Part shown: positions 28,427 through 39,360 of the stretch, piece by piece
Layout: each line of letters starts with the position of its first letter
Numbering within the stretch: the stretch's first letter is position 1
Source: Pseudomonas baltica
Lineage (GTDB): Bacteria; Pseudomonadota; Gammaproteobacteria; Pseudomonadales; Pseudomonadaceae
DNA length: 64,000 nucleotides
NCBI RefSeq assembly: GCF_031880315.1
Contig: NZ_CP134771.1
Coordinates: 2,843,501 to 2,907,500, forward strand
Direction of reading: 5' to 3'
Made by a program: the position numbers and the translations under genes
Notes under the pieces: generated by a model
What the model saw: the letters and a program-made list of their open reading frames with translations, nothing else
Told to the model about the DNA's origin: nothing
The model's database searches: none

Positions 28427-28555
28427 TCAGTGGGACTCCAATTGACAGCTACCTACGCCCCGGAAGCCAAGAAATAGGGCGCAAGATGATATCGCTGTAA
28501 TAACAAATAATCAACCCAGCAGCGCACTAGCTGCTGGGCTTGTAGCACATCACAC
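28427..28555 (-). promoter_or_regulatory. Alpha operon leader with hairpin (candidate S4 control region)
   Basis: 129 untranslated bases between rpmJ and rpsM. They contain a perfect eight-pair hairpin, CCCAGCAG-8-CTGCTGGG (28515-28538). In enterobacteria S4 binds a pseudoknot in this leader. I did not derive a pseudoknot here, so the S4 role is inferred from position. Confidence 0.5.
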
Positions 28556-28672
28556 TCAGCCTTGGCGCTGCTTGTGACGCGGTTCCGCGCTGCAAATGAC
28601 TCGAACGACGCCTTCGCGACGAATGATTTTGCAGTTACGGCACAGCTTTTTCACCGATGCACGAACTTTCAT
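28556..28672 (-). CDS. rpmJ: 50S ribosomal protein L36
   Basis: 38 aa: [20 protein letters not shown] then [18 protein letters not shown]. The Cys-x2-Cys and the later Cys plus His keep the zinc-ribbon (C+) form of L36. It sits after secY at the end of the spc operon, 28 bases on, as in other gammaproteobacteria. Confidence 0.97.
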
Positions 28673-28700
28673 TGCCAACTCCTCGAACCTTAAGGGACTC

Positions 28701-30032
28701 TCAGCGCAGCAGACCGCTGCCACCGTAGCCTTTCAGGTTGGCTTTTTTCATCAGGGATTCGTACTGGTGCGAAACGAGGTGCGATTGTACTTGGGACATG
28801 AAGTCCATCACAACCACTACCACAATCAGCAGCGAAGTCCCGCCAAGGTAGAACGGAACGTTTGCAGCCACCACCAGGAACTGGGGAAGCAGGCAGACGC
28901 ACATCATGTACAGAGCACCGAACATGGTCAAACGAGTCAGGACGCCATCAATGTAGCGTGCCGACTGCTCGCCTGGACGAATACCCGGAATAAAGGCACC
29001 GGACTTCTTCAGGTTTTCCGCTACGTCTTTCGGATTGAACATCAACGCCGTATAGAAGAAGCAGAAGAAAATAATCCCTGCACTAAACAGCAGAATATTC
29101 AACGGCTGACCAGGAGCGATCGACTGCGAGAGATCCTGCAGCCAGCCCATACCCGCAGACTGACCGAACCATTGCCCCAGAGACGCAGGGAACAACAGGA
29201 TGCTGCTCGCGAAAATAGCCGGAATCACACCAGCCATGTTCACTTTCAGCGGCAAGTGGCTCGTCTGCGCTGCAAAAACCTTGCGGCCCTGCTGACGCTT
29301 CGCATAGTGAACGGCGATACGCCGCTGACCACGCTCGATGAATACCACAAAACCGATGATCGCTACTGCCAACACACCGATCGCAACCAGCGCGAAAATA
29401 TTGATATCGCCCTGACGCGCAGACTCGAAAGACTGCCCTACTGCTCTCGGAAGACCGGCGACGATACCCGAAAAAATCAGCATCGAGATACCGTTACCGA
29501 CACCACGCTCGGTAATCTGCTCGCCCAGCCACATCATGAACATTGCACCGGCCACAAAAGTGGACACCGCAACGAAATAGAAGCTGAGACCACCAGCGAA
29601 CGCTACACCCTGGTTGGCCAAACCAATGGACATGCCAATTGCTTGAACCAAGGCCAGGATAACGGTGCCATAGCGGGTGTACTGGCTGATCTTGCGACGG
29701 CCAGCTTCACCTTCCTTCTTCAACTGCTCCAGCTGCGGGCTAACGGCGGTCATCAGCTGCATGATGATCGATGCCGAAATATACGGCATGATCCCCAGTG
29801 CAAAGATGCTCATCCGTTCCAGCGCGCCGCCGGAAAACATGTTGAACAAGCTAAGAATGGTCCCCTCATTCTGTTTGAACAGATCGGCCAGCCGGTCCGG
29901 GTTGATACCGGGCACTGGGATGTGTGCGCCTATTCGGTAGACGATAATCGCCAGGAATAGAAAACGCAGACGAGCCCAAAGCTCCGATAACCCGCCTTTG
30001 CTGAGCGCTGAGAGAGCACCTTGCTTAGCCAT
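28701..30032 (-). CDS. secY: Preprotein translocase channel subunit SecY
   Basis: 443 aa with ten membrane helices. Diagnostic segments: [16 protein letters not shown] (helix 1), [20 protein letters not shown] (plug/helix 2), [38 protein letters not shown], and [20 protein letters not shown] in the C5 loop that engages SecA. Forms the SecYEG channel in the inner membrane. It begins one base after the rplO stop codon, so expression is coupled to the spc operon. Confidence 0.98.
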
Positions 30033-30467
30033 TTATTCCTCGAACTTGCCGCCAGCTGCTTCGATAGCCGCGCGCGCACCTTTGGTGGCGGCGATTCCCT
30101 TGATGGTGACAGCGCGAGTCACTTCACCGGACAGCATGATTTTCACACGCTGTACGCTTTGGTTGATCACGTTGGCATCCTTCAAGGACTGCACGGAGAC
30201 GATGTCGCCTTCCACTTTGGCCAGCTCGGACAAACGCACTTCTGCGCGGTCCATGGCTTTCAGGGAAACGAAACCGAACTTCGGCAGGCGACGATGCAGC
30301 GGCTGTTGACCGCCTTCGAAGCCTGGAGCAATGGTGCCACCGGAACGGGAGGTTTGACCTTTGTGGCCGCGGCCACCAGTCTTACCCAAACCGCTACCGA
30401 TACCACGGCCCGGACGATGCTTTTCACGACGGGAACCCGGCGCTGGACTCAGATCATTGAGTTTCAT
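30033..30467 (-). CDS. rplO: 50S ribosomal protein L15
   Basis: 144 aa: [20 protein letters not shown] followed by [25 protein letters not shown], the extended glycine/basic N-terminus that threads into 23S rRNA, then [21 protein letters not shown]. Late-assembly large-subunit protein. Adjacent to secY with no spacer. Confidence 0.98.
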   Translation of the reverse strand: MKLNDLSPAPGSRREKHRPGRGIGSGLGKTGGRGHKGQTSRSGGTIAPGFEGGQQPLHRRLPKFGFVSLKAMDRAEVRLSELAKVEGDIVSVQSLKDANVINQSVQRVKIMLSGEVTRAVTIKGIAATKGARAAIEAAGGKFEE

Positions 30468-30470
30468 CGA

Positions 30471-30647
30471 TTAACCCTCGACTCGCAGCATGTAGTAAGC
30501 CTTGTTGATCATCCCGCGATTCTCGGGAGTATCCTGGACTTCTACAGTGTGACCGATGCGACGCAGCCCCAGACCCTTAACGCACAATTTGTGGTTAGGG
30601 ATGCGACCGGTCATGCTTTTGATCAGCGTTACTTTAACGGTAGCCAT
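30471..30647 (-). CDS. rpmD: 50S ribosomal protein L30
   Basis: 58 aa: [20 protein letters not shown] followed by [21 protein letters not shown] and ending MLRVEG. Small beta-alpha protein of the 50S subunit. It fits exactly between rpsE (two bases upstream) and rplO (three bases downstream). Confidence 0.97.
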
Positions 30648-30649
30648 GA

Positions 30650-31150
30650 TCAGATGATCTCCTCTACGCTCTTGCCGCGTTTAGCAGCAATCGACGATGG
30701 GGACTGCATCGACTTCAGACCTTTGAAAGTGGCATGAACCACGTTCACAGGGTTGGTCGAGCCGTAGCACTTGGCCAGAACGTTCTGAACACCGGCAACT
30801 TCCAGTACGGCACGCATTGCGCCGCCGGCGATGATGCCGGTACCTTCGGAAGCAGGCTGCATGTAAACCTTCGAAGCGCCGTGGGCGGACTTCATGGCGT
30901 ACTGCAGAGTGGTACCGTTCAGGTCCACCTGGATCATGTTGCGGCGAGCAGCTTCCATAGCCTTCTGGATTGCAGCAGGCACTTCACGCGACTTGCCACG
31001 GCCGAAGCCTACACGGCCCTTGCCATCACCTACCACGGTCAACGCGGTGAAGGTGAAGATACGGCCGCCTTTAACGGTTTTTGCAACGCGGTTCACTTGA
31101 ACCAGCTTCTCGATGTAGCCTTCGTCGCGCTTTTGGTCGTTATTTGACAT
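30650..31150 (-). CDS. rpsE: 30S ribosomal protein S5
   Basis: 166 aa. The N-terminal double-stranded RNA-binding fold has [32 protein letters not shown], with the V-K-G-G-R loop where spectinomycin-resistance changes occur intact; then [18 protein letters not shown] and the C-terminal LKSMQSP. Ribosomal accuracy and helicase-related protein at the mRNA entry. Spc operon. Confidence 0.98.
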
Positions 31151-31153
31151 AAC

Positions 31154-31504
31154 TTAGAACTCCAGCCCAGCTTCACGAGCAGCATCAGCCAGCGCTTTCA
31201 CGCGACCATGGTACTTGAAGCCAGAGCGGTCGAAAGCCACCTGCGAGACGCCAGCGGCCTTAGCACGCGTAGCGACCAGCTGGCCAACCTTAGTGGCCGC
31301 GTCGATGTTGCCAGTGGCACCATCACGCAGTTCTTTGTCCAAAGTCGAGGCACTTGCCAAGACTTTGTTGCCGTCGGCCGAGATGACCTGGGCATAGATG
31401 TGTTGCGACGAGCGGAACACGCAGAGACGCACGACTTCGAGTTCGTGCATTTTCAGGCGTGCTTTGCGAGCGCGACGCAGACGAGTAACTTTTTTGTCGG
31501 TCAT
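31154..31504 (-). CDS. rplR: 50S ribosomal protein L18
   Basis: 116 aa: basic N-terminus ([19 protein letters not shown]), [23 protein letters not shown], and the C-terminal [26 protein letters not shown]. Binds 5S rRNA with L5 and joins it to the central protuberance. Confidence 0.98.
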   Translation of the reverse strand: MTDKKVTRLRRARKARLKMHELEVVRLCVFRSSQHIYAQVISADGNKVLASASTLDKELRDGATGNIDAATKVGQLVATRAKAAGVSQVAFDRSGFKYHGRVKALADAAREAGLEF

Positions 31505-31514
31505 TTGCTAGGCC

Positions 31515-32048
31515 CTACTTCTTCTTGGCTTCTTTACGACGGACGACTTCGTCCGCGTAACGCACACCTTTACCTTTGTAAGGCTCTGGTGGACGGAAAT
31601 CGCGGATTTCGGCGGCCACTTGACCCACCAGCTGCTTGTCGATGCCCTTGATCAGGATATCGGTCTGGCTAGGAGTCTCAGCGGTGATGCCTTCCGGCAG
31701 TTCGTAATCCACCGGGTGCGAGAAGCCGAGAGCCAGGTTCAGCACTGTGCCTTTTGCTTGTGCTTTGTAACCAACACCGACCAGCTGGAGCTTGCGCTCG
31801 AAGCCTTGGCTTACGCCTTGGACCATGTTGTTAACCAGAGCACGGGTAGTACCTGCCATTGCACGGGTCTGTTGATCGCCGTTTTTGGCAGCGAAACGCA
31901 GTTCGCCAGCCTCTTCAACGATTTCAACCGACGAGTGAACGTTCAGTTCGAGAGTGCCCTTGGCACCCTTCACCGAAAGCTGCTGACCGACGAATTTTAC
32001 TTCGACGCCCGATGGCAGCTTTACGGGGTTCTTAGCGACGCGAGACAT
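31515..32048 (-). CDS. rplF: 50S ribosomal protein L6
   Basis: 177 aa: [20 protein letters not shown], two tandem L6 folds, [29 protein letters not shown] and the C-terminal [27 protein letters not shown]. Lies near the sarcin-ricin loop and factor-binding site; changes here give aminoglycoside tolerance in some species. Confidence 0.98.
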   Translation of the reverse strand: MSRVAKNPVKLPSGVEVKFVGQQLSVKGAKGTLELNVHSSVEIVEEAGELRFAAKNGDQQTRAMAGTTRALVNNMVQGVSQGFERKLQLVGVGYKAQAKGTVLNLALGFSHPVDYELPEGITAETPSQTDILIKGIDKQLVGQVAAEIRDFRPPEPYKGKGVRYADEVVRRKEAKKK

Positions 32049-32060
32049 GCTTATCCCCCC

Positions 32061-32453
32061 TTAGAACACTGTGCAAAGAACTTCGCCGCCGACACCGGCA
32101 GCGCGCGCAGCACGATCCGTCATCACACCTTTGTTGGTGGAGACGATAGACACACCGAGACCGCCACGAACTTTAGGCAGATCATCGACGGACTTGTACT
32201 GACGCAGGCCTGGACGACTTACGCGTTTGACTTCTTCGATGACCGGACGGCCTTCGAAGTACTTGAGCTCGATGGAAAGCGACGGTTTTACTTCGCTGCT
32301 TACCTGGAAACCCGCGATATAGCCTTCGTCCTTCAGAACTTTAGCTACAGCTACCTTCAACGTGGAAGACGGCATGCTCACAACGGCCTTTTCAGCCATC
32401 TGGGCATTACGGATTCGAGTTAGCATGTCCGCTAACGGGTCCTGCATACTCAT
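32061..32453 (-). CDS. rpsH: 30S ribosomal protein S8
   Basis: 130 aa: [45 protein letters not shown] and the C-terminal [22 protein letters not shown]. Primary 16S binder; in E. coli S8 represses the spc operon by binding rplE mRNA. The first ATG is used because it is next to AGGAG; an internal ATG two codons later is possible. The 214-base gap before it is unusual in this otherwise compact operon. Confidence 0.97.
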   Translation of the reverse strand: MSMQDPLADMLTRIRNAQMAEKAVVSMPSSTLKVAVAKVLKDEGYIAGFQVSSEVKPSLSIELKYFEGRPVIEEVKRVSRPGLRQYKSVDDLPKVRGGLGVSIVSTNKGVMTDRAARAAGVGGEVLCTVF

Positions 32454-32472
32454 GGGCTAGACGCTCCTGATA

Positions 32473-32603
32473 CAAAAAAAATGAGCCTTGCGGCTGCTAC
32501 ACGTCGCCGAGCATTTGATCCGGTCCAAAAACCCGGGCTCAGGCGAGCCGGCAATTCTAAACGTACCCCAGAAATGAATCAAGCCCCATAAGGGGCTTGA
32601 TTC
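32473..32603 (-). promoter_or_regulatory. Spacer with strong hairpin between rpsN and rpsH
   Basis: GAATCAAGCCCC-ATAA-GGGGCTTGATTC (32576-32603) is a perfect twelve-pair stem with a four-base loop. Further along on the minus strand a short AGCC-GCAA-GGCT hairpin is followed by eight T (about 32478-32493), just before the rpsH ribosome site. They could be processing, attenuation or partial termination signals. Confidence 0.6.
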
Positions 32604-32667
32604 AAGTGCGAGGTCACCGGCGGTCGGTTGATTTCTCAACCACCCGCCGTGCCTCTGCCGCAACGGC

Positions 32668-32973
32668 TTACCAGCTGGCTTTGACCAGACCTGGTACGTC
32701 ACCGCGCATGGCTGCTTGACGCAGCATGTTACGGCCGAGGCCGAATTTGCGGTAAACGCCGTGTGGACGGCCAGTCAGGCGGCAACGGTTACGCATGCGC
32801 GAAGCGCTGGCGTCACGTGGTTGCTTTTGCAGTGCAACGGTCGCTTCCCAACGTGCTTCTGGACTTGCGTTCAGATCAACGATGATAGCTTTCAGTGCAG
32901 CGCGCTTCTTGGCGTATTTTGCGACCGTTTGCTGACGCTTCAGCTCACGGTTTTTCATGCTCGTCTTGGCCAT
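32668..32973 (-). CDS. rpsN: 30S ribosomal protein S14
   Basis: 101 aa: [31 protein letters not shown] and the C-terminal [43 protein letters not shown]. The Cys-less long form (C-) that does not bind zinc, so unaffected by zinc limitation. Spc operon after rplE. Confidence 0.98.
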   Translation of the reverse strand: MAKTSMKNRELKRQQTVAKYAKKRAALKAIIVDLNASPEARWEATVALQKQPRDASASRMRNRCRLTGRPHGVYRKFGLGRNMLRQAAMRGDVPGLVKASW

Positions 32974-32987
32974 TATTCCGTCTCCAA

Positions 32988-33527
32988 TCAGTTGCGGAAC
33001 GGGAATTTGAAAGCACGCAGCAGAGCGCGACCTTCTTCATCCGAACGTGCAGTAGTGGTCAGGGTGATGTCCAGACCGCGAAGAGCATCGATCTTGTCGT
33101 AATCGATTTCCGGGAAAATGATCTGCTCTTTCACGCCCATGCTGTAGTTGCCACGACCATCGAAGGACTTGGCATTCAGGCCGCGGAAGTCGCGAACCCG
33201 AGGCAGGGAGATCGCCAGCAGGCGGTCCAGGAATTCGTACATACGATCACGGCGCAGAGTGACTTTGACGCCAATCGGCCAGCCCTCACGGACTTTGAAG
33301 CCCGCGATGGATTTACGAGCAAAAGTCACGACGGCTTTTTGGCCGGTGATTTTCTCGAGGTCGGCAACAGCATGCTCGATGACTTTTTTGTCGCCGATTG
33401 CTTCGCCAACACCCATGTTCAGGGTGATCTTGGTAACGCGCGGAACTTCCATCACGTTCGCAAGCTTAAGTTCTTCCTTAAGCTTGGGGGCGATTTCCTT
33501 CCGATAAATCTCTTTGAGTCGTGCCAT
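32988..33527 (-). CDS. rplE: 50S ribosomal protein L5
   Basis: 179 aa: [94 protein letters not shown]. Binds 5S rRNA and contacts S13 and the P-site tRNA loop. In E. coli its mRNA is the S8 repressor site. Confidence 0.98.
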   Translation of the reverse strand: MARLKEIYRKEIAPKLKEELKLANVMEVPRVTKITLNMGVGEAIGDKKVIEHAVADLEKITGQKAVVTFARKSIAGFKVREGWPIGVKVTLRRDRMYEFLDRLLAISLPRVRDFRGLNAKSFDGRGNYSMGVKEQIIFPEIDYDKIDALRGLDITLTTTARSDEEGRALLRAFKFPFRN

Positions 33528-33547
33528 GGTCTTCTACCTAGCAGTGT

Positions 33548-33862
33548 TCAAGCATCAACCGCTTTTTGGGTCGACTTGAAGACACGAATTTTTTTGCCTT
33601 CTTCTACTTTGAAACCAACGCGGTCAGCCTTGTTGGTTTCGCCGTTGAAAATGGCGACGTTAGAAGCGTGCAATGGCGCTTCTTTCTCGACGATACCGCC
33701 CTGTACGCCCGACATCGGGTTAGGCTTGGTATGACGCTTGACCAGGTTTACACCACCAACGACCAGACGGTCGTCAGCGAGAACCTTCAGCACCTTACCG
33801 CGCTTACCTTTGTCTTTGCCGGCGATCACGATGATCTCGTCGTCACGACGAATCTTTTGCAT
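33548..33862 (-). CDS. rplX: 50S ribosomal protein L24
   Basis: 104 aa with an N-terminal KOW motif ([24 protein letters not shown]), then [32 protein letters not shown]. Assembly-initiating large-subunit protein at the tunnel exit. Eleven bases after rplN. Confidence 0.98.
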   Translation of the reverse strand: MQKIRRDDEIIVIAGKDKGKRGKVLKVLADDRLVVGGVNLVKRHTKPNPMSGVQGGIVEKEAPLHASNVAIFNGETNKADRVGFKVEEGKKIRVFKSTQKAVDA

Positions 33863-33873
33863 GTCGGATCTCC

Positions 33874-34242
33874 TTACAGAACTTCTGGGGCGAGCGAGAC
33901 GATCTTCATGAACTTCTCAGTACGAAGTTCACGGGTCACTGGCCCAAAGATACGGGTACCGATTGGCTCTTGCTTGTTGTTCAACAGAACAGCAGCGTTG
34001 CCATCGAAGCGGATGATAGAGCCGTCAGCACGACGAACGCCGTGGCGAGTGCGGACTACAACAGCAGTCATCACTTGACCTTTCTTCACCTTGCCGCGAG
34101 GAATTGCTTCCTTCACGGTCACCTTGATGATGTCACCGATACCAGCGTAACGACGGTGCGAACCGCCGAGTACCTTGATGCACATAACGCGACGAGCGCC
34201 ACTGTTATCGGCCACATCGAGCATGGATTGAGTCTGAATCAT
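33874..34242 (-). CDS. rplN: 50S ribosomal protein L14
   Basis: 122 aa: [83 protein letters not shown]. Forms intersubunit bridges and is the docking site of the silencing factor RsfS. Traditional first gene of the spc operon, only 23 bases after rpsQ, so S10 and spc may be read through. Confidence 0.98.
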   Translation of the reverse strand: MIQTQSMLDVADNSGARRVMCIKVLGGSHRRYAGIGDIIKVTVKEAIPRGKVKKGQVMTAVVVRTRHGVRRADGSIIRFDGNAAVLLNNKQEPIGTRIFGPVTRELRTEKFMKIVSLAPEVL

Positions 34243-34265
34243 AAAATTTCTCCGACCCTTAGCCC

Positions 34266-34532
34266 TTAGACTTCAACAGCGCGTTCGAGAACGTCAACCA
34301 GTGCCCAGGACTTGGTCTTGGCCAGCGGACGGGTTTCACGAATAGTGACCTTGTCGCCGATCTTGCACTGATTGGATTCGTCGTGAGCGTGCAGCTTAGT
34401 CGAACGCTTAACGTATTTACCGTAGATCGGGTGCTTAACGCGACGCTCGATCAGAACGGTGATGGTTTTGTCCATCTTGTCGCTGACCACACGGCCAGTC
34501 AGCGTACGGACGGTTTTTTCGGCTTCAGCCAT
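34266..34532 (-). CDS. rpsQ: 30S ribosomal protein S17
   Basis: 88 aa from the ATG giving [20 protein letters not shown], which matches the family length; a GTG two codons upstream overlaps rpm[32 protein letters not shown] and [18 protein letters not shown] follow. OB-fold primary binder of 16S rRNA. Last gene of the S10 operon. Confidence 0.97.
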   Translation of the reverse strand: MAEAEKTVRTLTGRVVSDKMDKTITVLIERRVKHPIYGKYVKRSTKLHAHDESNQCKIGDKVTIRETRPLAKTKSWALVDVLERAVEV

Positions 34533-34534
34533 GA

Positions 34535-34726
34535 TCACTTACCTGCCTGCTGGTTGAGCACAGTTTTCACGCGAGCAATGTCGCGCTTCACTTGCGAGAG
34601 CAGGTGAGACTGCCCCAACTGGCCAGTTGCTTTCTGCATGCGCAGATTGAACTGGTCGCGCAGCAAGCCGAGCAGTTGCTCGTTCAGTTGCTGTGCTGAT
34701 TTTTCACGAAGTTCATTCGCTTTCAT
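34535..34726 (-). CDS. rpmC: 50S ribosomal protein L29
   Basis: 63 aa: [20 protein letters not shown] then [40 protein letters not shown], an antiparallel two-helix protein at the tunnel exit near the signal recognition particle and trigger factor site. The start ATG at 34726 overlaps the rplP stop. Confidence 0.97.
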
Positions 34727-35139
34727 CACATCACCGTCCGCTTAACAAAGGAGGTGGCGAGAGGCAGCTTTGCAGCTGCCAAGGCGAAAGCCTCACGCGC
34801 CAGCTCTTCAGTAACACCCTCGATTTCATACAGGACTTTGCCTGGCTGAATCTGGGCAACCCAATATTCTACCGAACCTTTACCTTTACCCATCCGCACT
34901 TCGAGAGGCTTCTTGGAGATCGGTTTGTCCGGGAATACACGGATCCAGATCTTGCCGCCACGTTTTACGTGACGGGTCAAAGCACGACGTGCCGACTCGA
35001 TCTGACGGGCGGTGAGACGACCGCGGGCAACAGCTTTCAAGGCGAATTCGCCGAAGCTGACTTTGCTACCGCGCAGTGCCAGACCACGGTTGTGGCCAGT
35101 CATCTGCTTGCGGAACTTCGTACGCTTTGGTTGCAACAT
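34726..35139 (-). CDS. rplP: 50S ribosomal protein L16
   Basis: 137 aa: [89 protein letters not shown]. Organises the A-site region of the large subunit; site of arginine hydroxylation in E. coli (the [14 protein letters not shown] loop). Confidence 0.98.
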
Positions 35140-35151
35140 TACGCGTACCCC

Positions 35152-35838
35152 TTATTTAGCAGCTTTTTTACGAGGCGCTGGTGCTTGAGGCTTCAGCTCT
35201 TCCTGGCGACCACCAATTACTTCGCCTTTGAAGATCCAAACCTTGACACCGATCACACCATAAGTGGTGTGAGCTTCGTAGTTTGCGTAGTCGATATCGG
35301 CACGCAGGGTGTGCAGTGGCACACGACCCTCGCGGTACCATTCAGTACGTGCGATTTCAGCACCGCCGAGACGACCGCTCACTTGGATCTTGATGCCTTT
35401 GGCACCAATGCGCATGGCGTTCTGTACGGCGCGCTTCATGGCGCGACGGAACATCACACGACGCTCCAGCTGCTGAGCTACGCTCTGCGCAACCAGCATA
35501 CCGTCGAGCTCCGGCTTGCGGATCTCTTCGATATTGATGTGCACAGGCACACCCATTTGCTTGGTCAGGTCCTGACGCAGTTTCTCAACATCTTCACCTT
35601 TCTTCCCGATAACGATACCTGGACGAGCGGTGTGGATGGTGATGCGTGCAGTTTGAGCCGGACGATGGATATCGATACGGCTCACGGACGCGCTTTTTAG
35701 TTTGTCTTGGAGATACTCACGCACCTTCAGATCTGCGAGCAAATAGTCCGCATAAGTCCGACCGTCTGCGTACCAGACGGAGGTGTGCTCCTTGACGATT
35801 CCCAGGCGTATGCCAATGGGATGTACTTTCTGACCCAT
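35152..35838 (-). CDS. rpsC: 30S ribosomal protein S3
   Basis: 228 aa from the ATG that gives [20 protein letters not shown]; the frame stays open further but rplV ends at 35852. KH domain (about 40-110: [28 protein letters not shown]) and C-terminal domain ([43 protein letters not shown]). Part of the mRNA entry ring. Confidence 0.98.
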   Translation of the reverse strand: MGQKVHPIGIRLGIVKEHTSVWYADGRTYADYLLADLKVREYLQDKLKSASVSRIDIHRPAQTARITIHTARPGIVIGKKGEDVEKLRQDLTKQMGVPVHINIEEIRKPELDGMLVAQSVAQQLERRVMFRRAMKRAVQNAMRIGAKGIKIQVSGRLGGAEIARTEWYREGRVPLHTLRADIDYANYEAHTTYGVIGVKVWIFKGEVIGGRQEELKPQAPAPRKKAAK

Positions 35839-35851
35839 CTGATCTACTCCG

Positions 35852-36184
35852 TTACTTGTCAGCAACCTTGACAGTGATATGGCAAGACCGCTTGACGATG
35901 CGATCAGCACGGCCTTTGGCACGTGGCATGATGCGCTTCAGCGAACGCCCTTCGTTGACGAAAACGGTGCTGACCTTCAGGTCATCAACGTCTGCGCCTT
36001 CGTTGTGCTCGGCGTTGGCTACGGCCGACTCCAGCACTTTCTTGATGATTTCTGCTGCTTTCTTGCTGCTGAAAGCCAACAGATTGAGCGCTTCGCCCAC
36101 CTTTTTCCCGCGGATTTGGTCGGCGACCAAGCGGGCTTTTTGGGCGGAGATTCGAGCGCCCGACAACTTAGCGGCTACTTCCAT
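35852..36184 (-). CDS. rplV: 50S ribosomal protein L22
   Basis: 110 aa: [32 protein letters not shown], then the tunnel hairpin [39 protein letters not shown]. The hairpin lines the exit tunnel and is wild type in the PRAKGRA segment where macrolide-resistance deletions occur. Confidence 0.98.
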   Translation of the reverse strand: MEVAAKLSGARISAQKARLVADQIRGKKVGEALNLLAFSSKKAAEIIKKVLESAVANAEHNEGADVDDLKVSTVFVNEGRSLKRIMPRAKGRADRIVKRSCHITVKVADK

Positions 36185-36195
36185 TTCCAGACCCC

Positions 36196-36471
36196 TTAAC
36201 GCTTGGCTTTCTTGTCAGCCACGTGCCCGCGATAAGTGCGGGTACCGGCGAACTCGCCCAGTTTATGACCGACCATGTCTTCGTTCACGAGAACGGGGAC
36301 GTGTTGACGACCGTTGTGTACAGCGATGGTCAGACCGACCATTTGTGGCAGGATCATCGAACGACGCGACCAGGTTTTCACCGGCTTGCGATCATTCTTT
36401 TCCGCCGCCACTTCGATCTTCTTCAGTAGGTGAAGATCAATAAAAGGACCTTTTTTCAAAGAACGTGGCAC
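36196..36471 (-). CDS. rpsS: 30S ribosomal protein S19
   Basis: 91 aa: [71 protein letters not shown]. Head protein that complexes with S13 near the A site. S10 operon between rplB and rplV. Confidence 0.98.
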   Translation of the reverse strand: MPRSLKKGPFIDLHLLKKIEVAAEKNDRKPVKTWSRRSMILPQMVGLTIAVHNGRQHVPVLVNEDMVGHKLGEFAGTRTYRGHVADKKAKR

Positions 36472-36487
36472 TGTCGTATCCCTCTAT

Positions 36488-37312
36488 TTACTTGCGACGA
36501 CGGACGATCATTTTGTCGGTACGCTTATTACCACGAGTCTTGGCACCCTTAGTCGGGAAGCCCCATGGCGATACCGGATGACGACCACCGGAGGTACGAC
36601 CTTCACCACCACCATGTGGGTGGTCAACCGGGTTCATGGCAACACCACGAACGGTTGGGCGAACGCCACGCCAGCGTTTGGCACCAGCTTTACCCAGCGA
36701 ACGCAGGCTATGCTCGGAGTTCGAGACTTCGCCCAGGGTCGCACGGCATTCAGCCAGGACTTTACGCATTTCACCAGAGCGCAGACGCAGGGTCACGTAG
36801 ACACCTTCGCGAGCGATCAACTGAGCCGAAGCACCAGCGGAACGAGCGATTTGAGCACCTTTGCCCGGCTTCAGTTCGATGCCGTGAATGGTGCTACCCA
36901 CTGGGATGTTGCGCAGCTGCAGGGTGTTACCCGGCTTGATCGGTGCCAATGCACCAGAGATCAGCTGGTCGCCAGCGCTCACACCTTTAGGTGCGAGGAT
37001 GTAACGACGCTCGCCGTCTGCGTACAGAACCAGTGCGATGTGAGCAGTACGGTTTGGATCGTATTCGATACGCTCGACAGTGGCAGCGATGCCATCTTTG
37101 TCGTTGCGACGGAAATCGACCAGACGGTAGTGCTGCTTATGACCGCCACCGATGTGACGAGTAGTGATACGGCCATTGTTGTTACGACCACCAGACTTCG
37201 ATTTTTTCTCGAGCAGCGGTGCGTGAGGAGCGCCTTTATGGAGCTCCTTGTTGACCACCTTGACCACATGACGGCGGCCAGGGGAAGTCGGTTTGCATTT
37301 AACGATTGCCAT
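36488..37312 (-). CDS. rplB: 50S ribosomal protein L2
   Basis: 274 aa: [42 protein letters not shown], and the C-terminal [25 protein letters not shown] with the His (HPHGGG) important for peptidyl transferase activity. Primary 23S binder near the active site. S10 operon. Confidence 0.98.
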   Translation of the reverse strand: MAIVKCKPTSPGRRHVVKVVNKELHKGAPHAPLLEKKSKSGGRNNNGRITTRHIGGGHKQHYRLVDFRRNDKDGIAATVERIEYDPNRTAHIALVLYADGERRYILAPKGVSAGDQLISGALAPIKPGNTLQLRNIPVGSTIHGIELKPGKGAQIARSAGASAQLIAREGVYVTLRLRSGEMRKVLAECRATLGEVSNSEHSLRSLGKAGAKRWRGVRPTVRGVAMNPVDHPHGGGEGRTSGGRHPVSPWGFPTKGAKTRGNKRTDKMIVRRRK

Positions 37313-37326
37313 GATGCACCCCTTCC

Positions 37327-37626
37327 TTACTCAGCACTGCTGCTGAAATCGAGATCTTGGCCTGGCTGAAGGGAGATAACTGCCTTCTTCCAGTCATTAC
37401 GCTTGCCCAGACCGCGAGCAGTGCGCTTGCTTTTACCCAGAACGTTCAGGGTAGTAACACGCTCTACTTTCACGCTGAACAGGCTTTCGACGGCCTTCTT
37501 GATTTCAAGCTTGGTTGCGTCAGTAGCAACCTTGAAAACGAACTGACCTTTCTTGTCAGCCAGACCCGTGGCCTTCTCGGAAACGTGCGGGCCAAGCAGA
37601 ACTTTAAATACGCGTTCCTGGTTCAT
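37327..37626 (-). CDS. rplW: 50S ribosomal protein L23
   Basis: 99 aa: [45 protein letters not shown], then [29 protein letters not shown]. Docking site for trigger factor and SRP at the tunnel exit. Its first four bases overlap the end of rplD. Confidence 0.98.
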   Translation of the reverse strand: MNQERVFKVLLGPHVSEKATGLADKKGQFVFKVATDATKLEIKKAVESLFSVKVERVTTLNVLGKSKRTARGLGKRNDWKKAVISLQPGQDLDFSSSAE

Positions 37627-38225
37627 CCCAGCAGCTCCTCGAATTTCTTCACGGCAGACACAGTGATCAACACTTTGTCGTAGGCGATCAGACTAACTGG
37701 ATCGGAACCTTGCACGTCACGGACATCAACGTGTGGCAGGTTGCGAGCAGCCAGGTACAGATTCTCGTCGACGGAGTCGGAGACAATCAGTACGTCGGTC
37801 AGGCCCATGCCATTCAGTTTGTTCAGCAGGTCTTTGGTTTTCGGTGCGTCAACAACGAAATCCTGAACCACGACCAGACGATCAGTGCGGACCAGCTCAG
37901 CGAGGATGGAGCGCAGTGCTGCGCGATACATCTTCTTGTTGAGCTTTTGGCTGTGATCCTGTGGACGAGCTGCAAAGGTGGTGCCGCCGCCGCGCCAGAT
38001 TGGGCTGCGGATAGTACCGGCACGAGCACGGCCAGTACCTTTCTGACGCCACGGGCGCTTACCGCCACCACGAACGTCGGAACGGGTTTTTTGCTGAGCA
38101 GTACCCTGACGGCCGCCGGCCATGTAGGCCACGACTGCTTGGTGCACCAGCGTCTCGTTGAACTCGCCGCCGAAAGTCAGTTCGGAAACTTCGATCGCTT
38201 GAGCGTCATTTACATTCAATTGCAT
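37623..38225 (-). CDS. rplD: 50S ribosomal protein L4
   Basis: 200 aa. Globular fold plus the long tunnel loop [45 protein letters not shown], wild type in the [15 protein letters not shown] part linked to macrolide resistance. In E. coli L4 also represses the S10 operon through the long rpsJ leader; the leader here is short, so that mechanism may be absent. Confidence 0.98.
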   Translation of the reverse strand: MQLNVNDAQAIEVSELTFGGEFNETLVHQAVVAYMAGGRQGTAQQKTRSDVRGGGKRPWRQKGTGRARAGTIRSPIWRGGGTTFAARPQDHSQKLNKKMYRAALRSILAELVRTDRLVVVQDFVVDAPKTKDLLNKLNGMGLTDVLIVSDSVDENLYLAARNLPHVDVRDVQGSDPVSLIAYDKVLITVSAVKKFEELLG

Positions 38226-38237
38226 TTTCGCTTCCCC

Positions 38238-38873
38238 TTAACCGCGAGCCTTGGCTGCCGGACGCACAACCAGGTTGCCGCCGGTAGCGCCAGGAACAGC
38301 ACCCTTGACCAGCAGCAGATTGCGTTCAGCGTCGACGCGCACAACTTCCAGGGACTGAACGGTCACGCGCTCTGCGCCCATATGACCGGACATTTTTTTG
38401 CCCTTGAAAACACGACCAGGAGTCTGGCACTGGCCGATAGAGCCAGGGACGCGGTGGGAGACGGAGTTACCGTGGGTATTGTCTTGACCGCGGAAATTCC
38501 AACGCTTGATGGTACCGGCAAAGCCTTTACCCTTGGACTGACCGGTAACGTCTACCAGTTGGCCTGCAGCGAAGATTTCAGCATTGATCAAGTCGCCAGC
38601 CTGGTACTCGCCTTCTTCAAGACGGAATTCCCAGACACCGCGACCCGCAGCAACGTTCGCCTTGGCGAAGTGACCTGCTTGAGCAGCAGTCACGCGCGAA
38701 GCACGACGCTCGCCGACAGTGACTTGCACTGCACGATAGCCATCAGTTTCTTCATTTTTGAACTGGGTGACGCGATTCGGCTCGATCTCAATGACCGTAA
38801 CCGGAATAGAGACACCTTCTTCGGTAAAAATGCGGGTCATACCGCACTTACGACCGACTACACCAATAGTCAT
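38238..38873 (-). CDS. rplC: 50S ribosomal protein L3
   Basis: 211 aa: [26 protein letters not shown], then [42 protein letters not shown], the extension reaching the peptidyl transferase centre and carrying the Gln that PrmB methylates (HRVPGSIGQ). S10 operon, 80 bases after rpsJ. Confidence 0.98.
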   Translation of the reverse strand: MTIGVVGRKCGMTRIFTEEGVSIPVTVIEIEPNRVTQFKNEETDGYRAVQVTVGERRASRVTAAQAGHFAKANVAAGRGVWEFRLEEGEYQAGDLINAEIFAAGQLVDVTGQSKGKGFAGTIKRWNFRGQDNTHGNSVSHRVPGSIGQCQTPGRVFKGKKMSGHMGAERVTVQSLEVVRVDAERNLLLVKGAVPGATGGNLVVRPAAKARG

Positions 38874-38953
38874 GTTGTAACCTCATGAGTGTACGGGGCT
38901 TTCACCCGCTATGGCCGCCCATTTCAGAGCGTTACACGACTAAGACCCAAGTC

Positions 38954-39265
38954 TTAGCCGAGGCTGATCTGCACTTCTACACCAGCCGCAAGATCAAGCT
39001 TCATCAGCGCGTCAACGGTTTTATCCGTCGGCTGGACGATGTCCAGAACACGCTTGTGAGTACGGATCTCGTACTGGTCGCGCGCGTCTTTGTTGACGTG
39101 CGGGGAAACCAGAACGGTGAACCGCTCTTTGCGGGTAGGGAGTGGAATTGGACCACGCACCTGTGCACCAGTACGTTTCGCGGTTTCCACGATTTCCTGG
39201 GTGGATTGGTCGATCAGGCGATGGTCAAAAGCCTTCAACCTGATACGGATTTGCTGATTTTGCAT
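38954..39265 (-). CDS. rpsJ: 30S ribosomal protein S10 / NusE
   Basis: 103 aa: [67 protein letters not shown]. The loop around [14 protein letters not shown] reaches the tRNA site (tigecycline/tetracycline loop, wild type). Also NusE in antitermination. First gene of the S10 operon with its own promoter. Confidence 0.98.
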
Positions 39266-39326
39266 TGGATTTCAGACTCCGGCTGCTTTCCCCGCGGGCG
39301 CAAGACGCCCGTTAAAAGGAGGCGTG

Positions 39327-39355
39327 ATTTTATAGACGCCTCACCCTGGTGTCAA
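39327..39355 (-). promoter_or_regulatory. Sigma70 promoter of the S10 operon
   Basis: On the minus strand TTGACA (39350-39355) and TAAAAT (39327-39332) are exactly 17 bases apart: six of six and five of six consensus matches. It lies between the tuf terminator and rpsJ, giving a leader of about 55 bases. Confidence 0.9.
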
Positions 39356-39360
39356 CTCAA

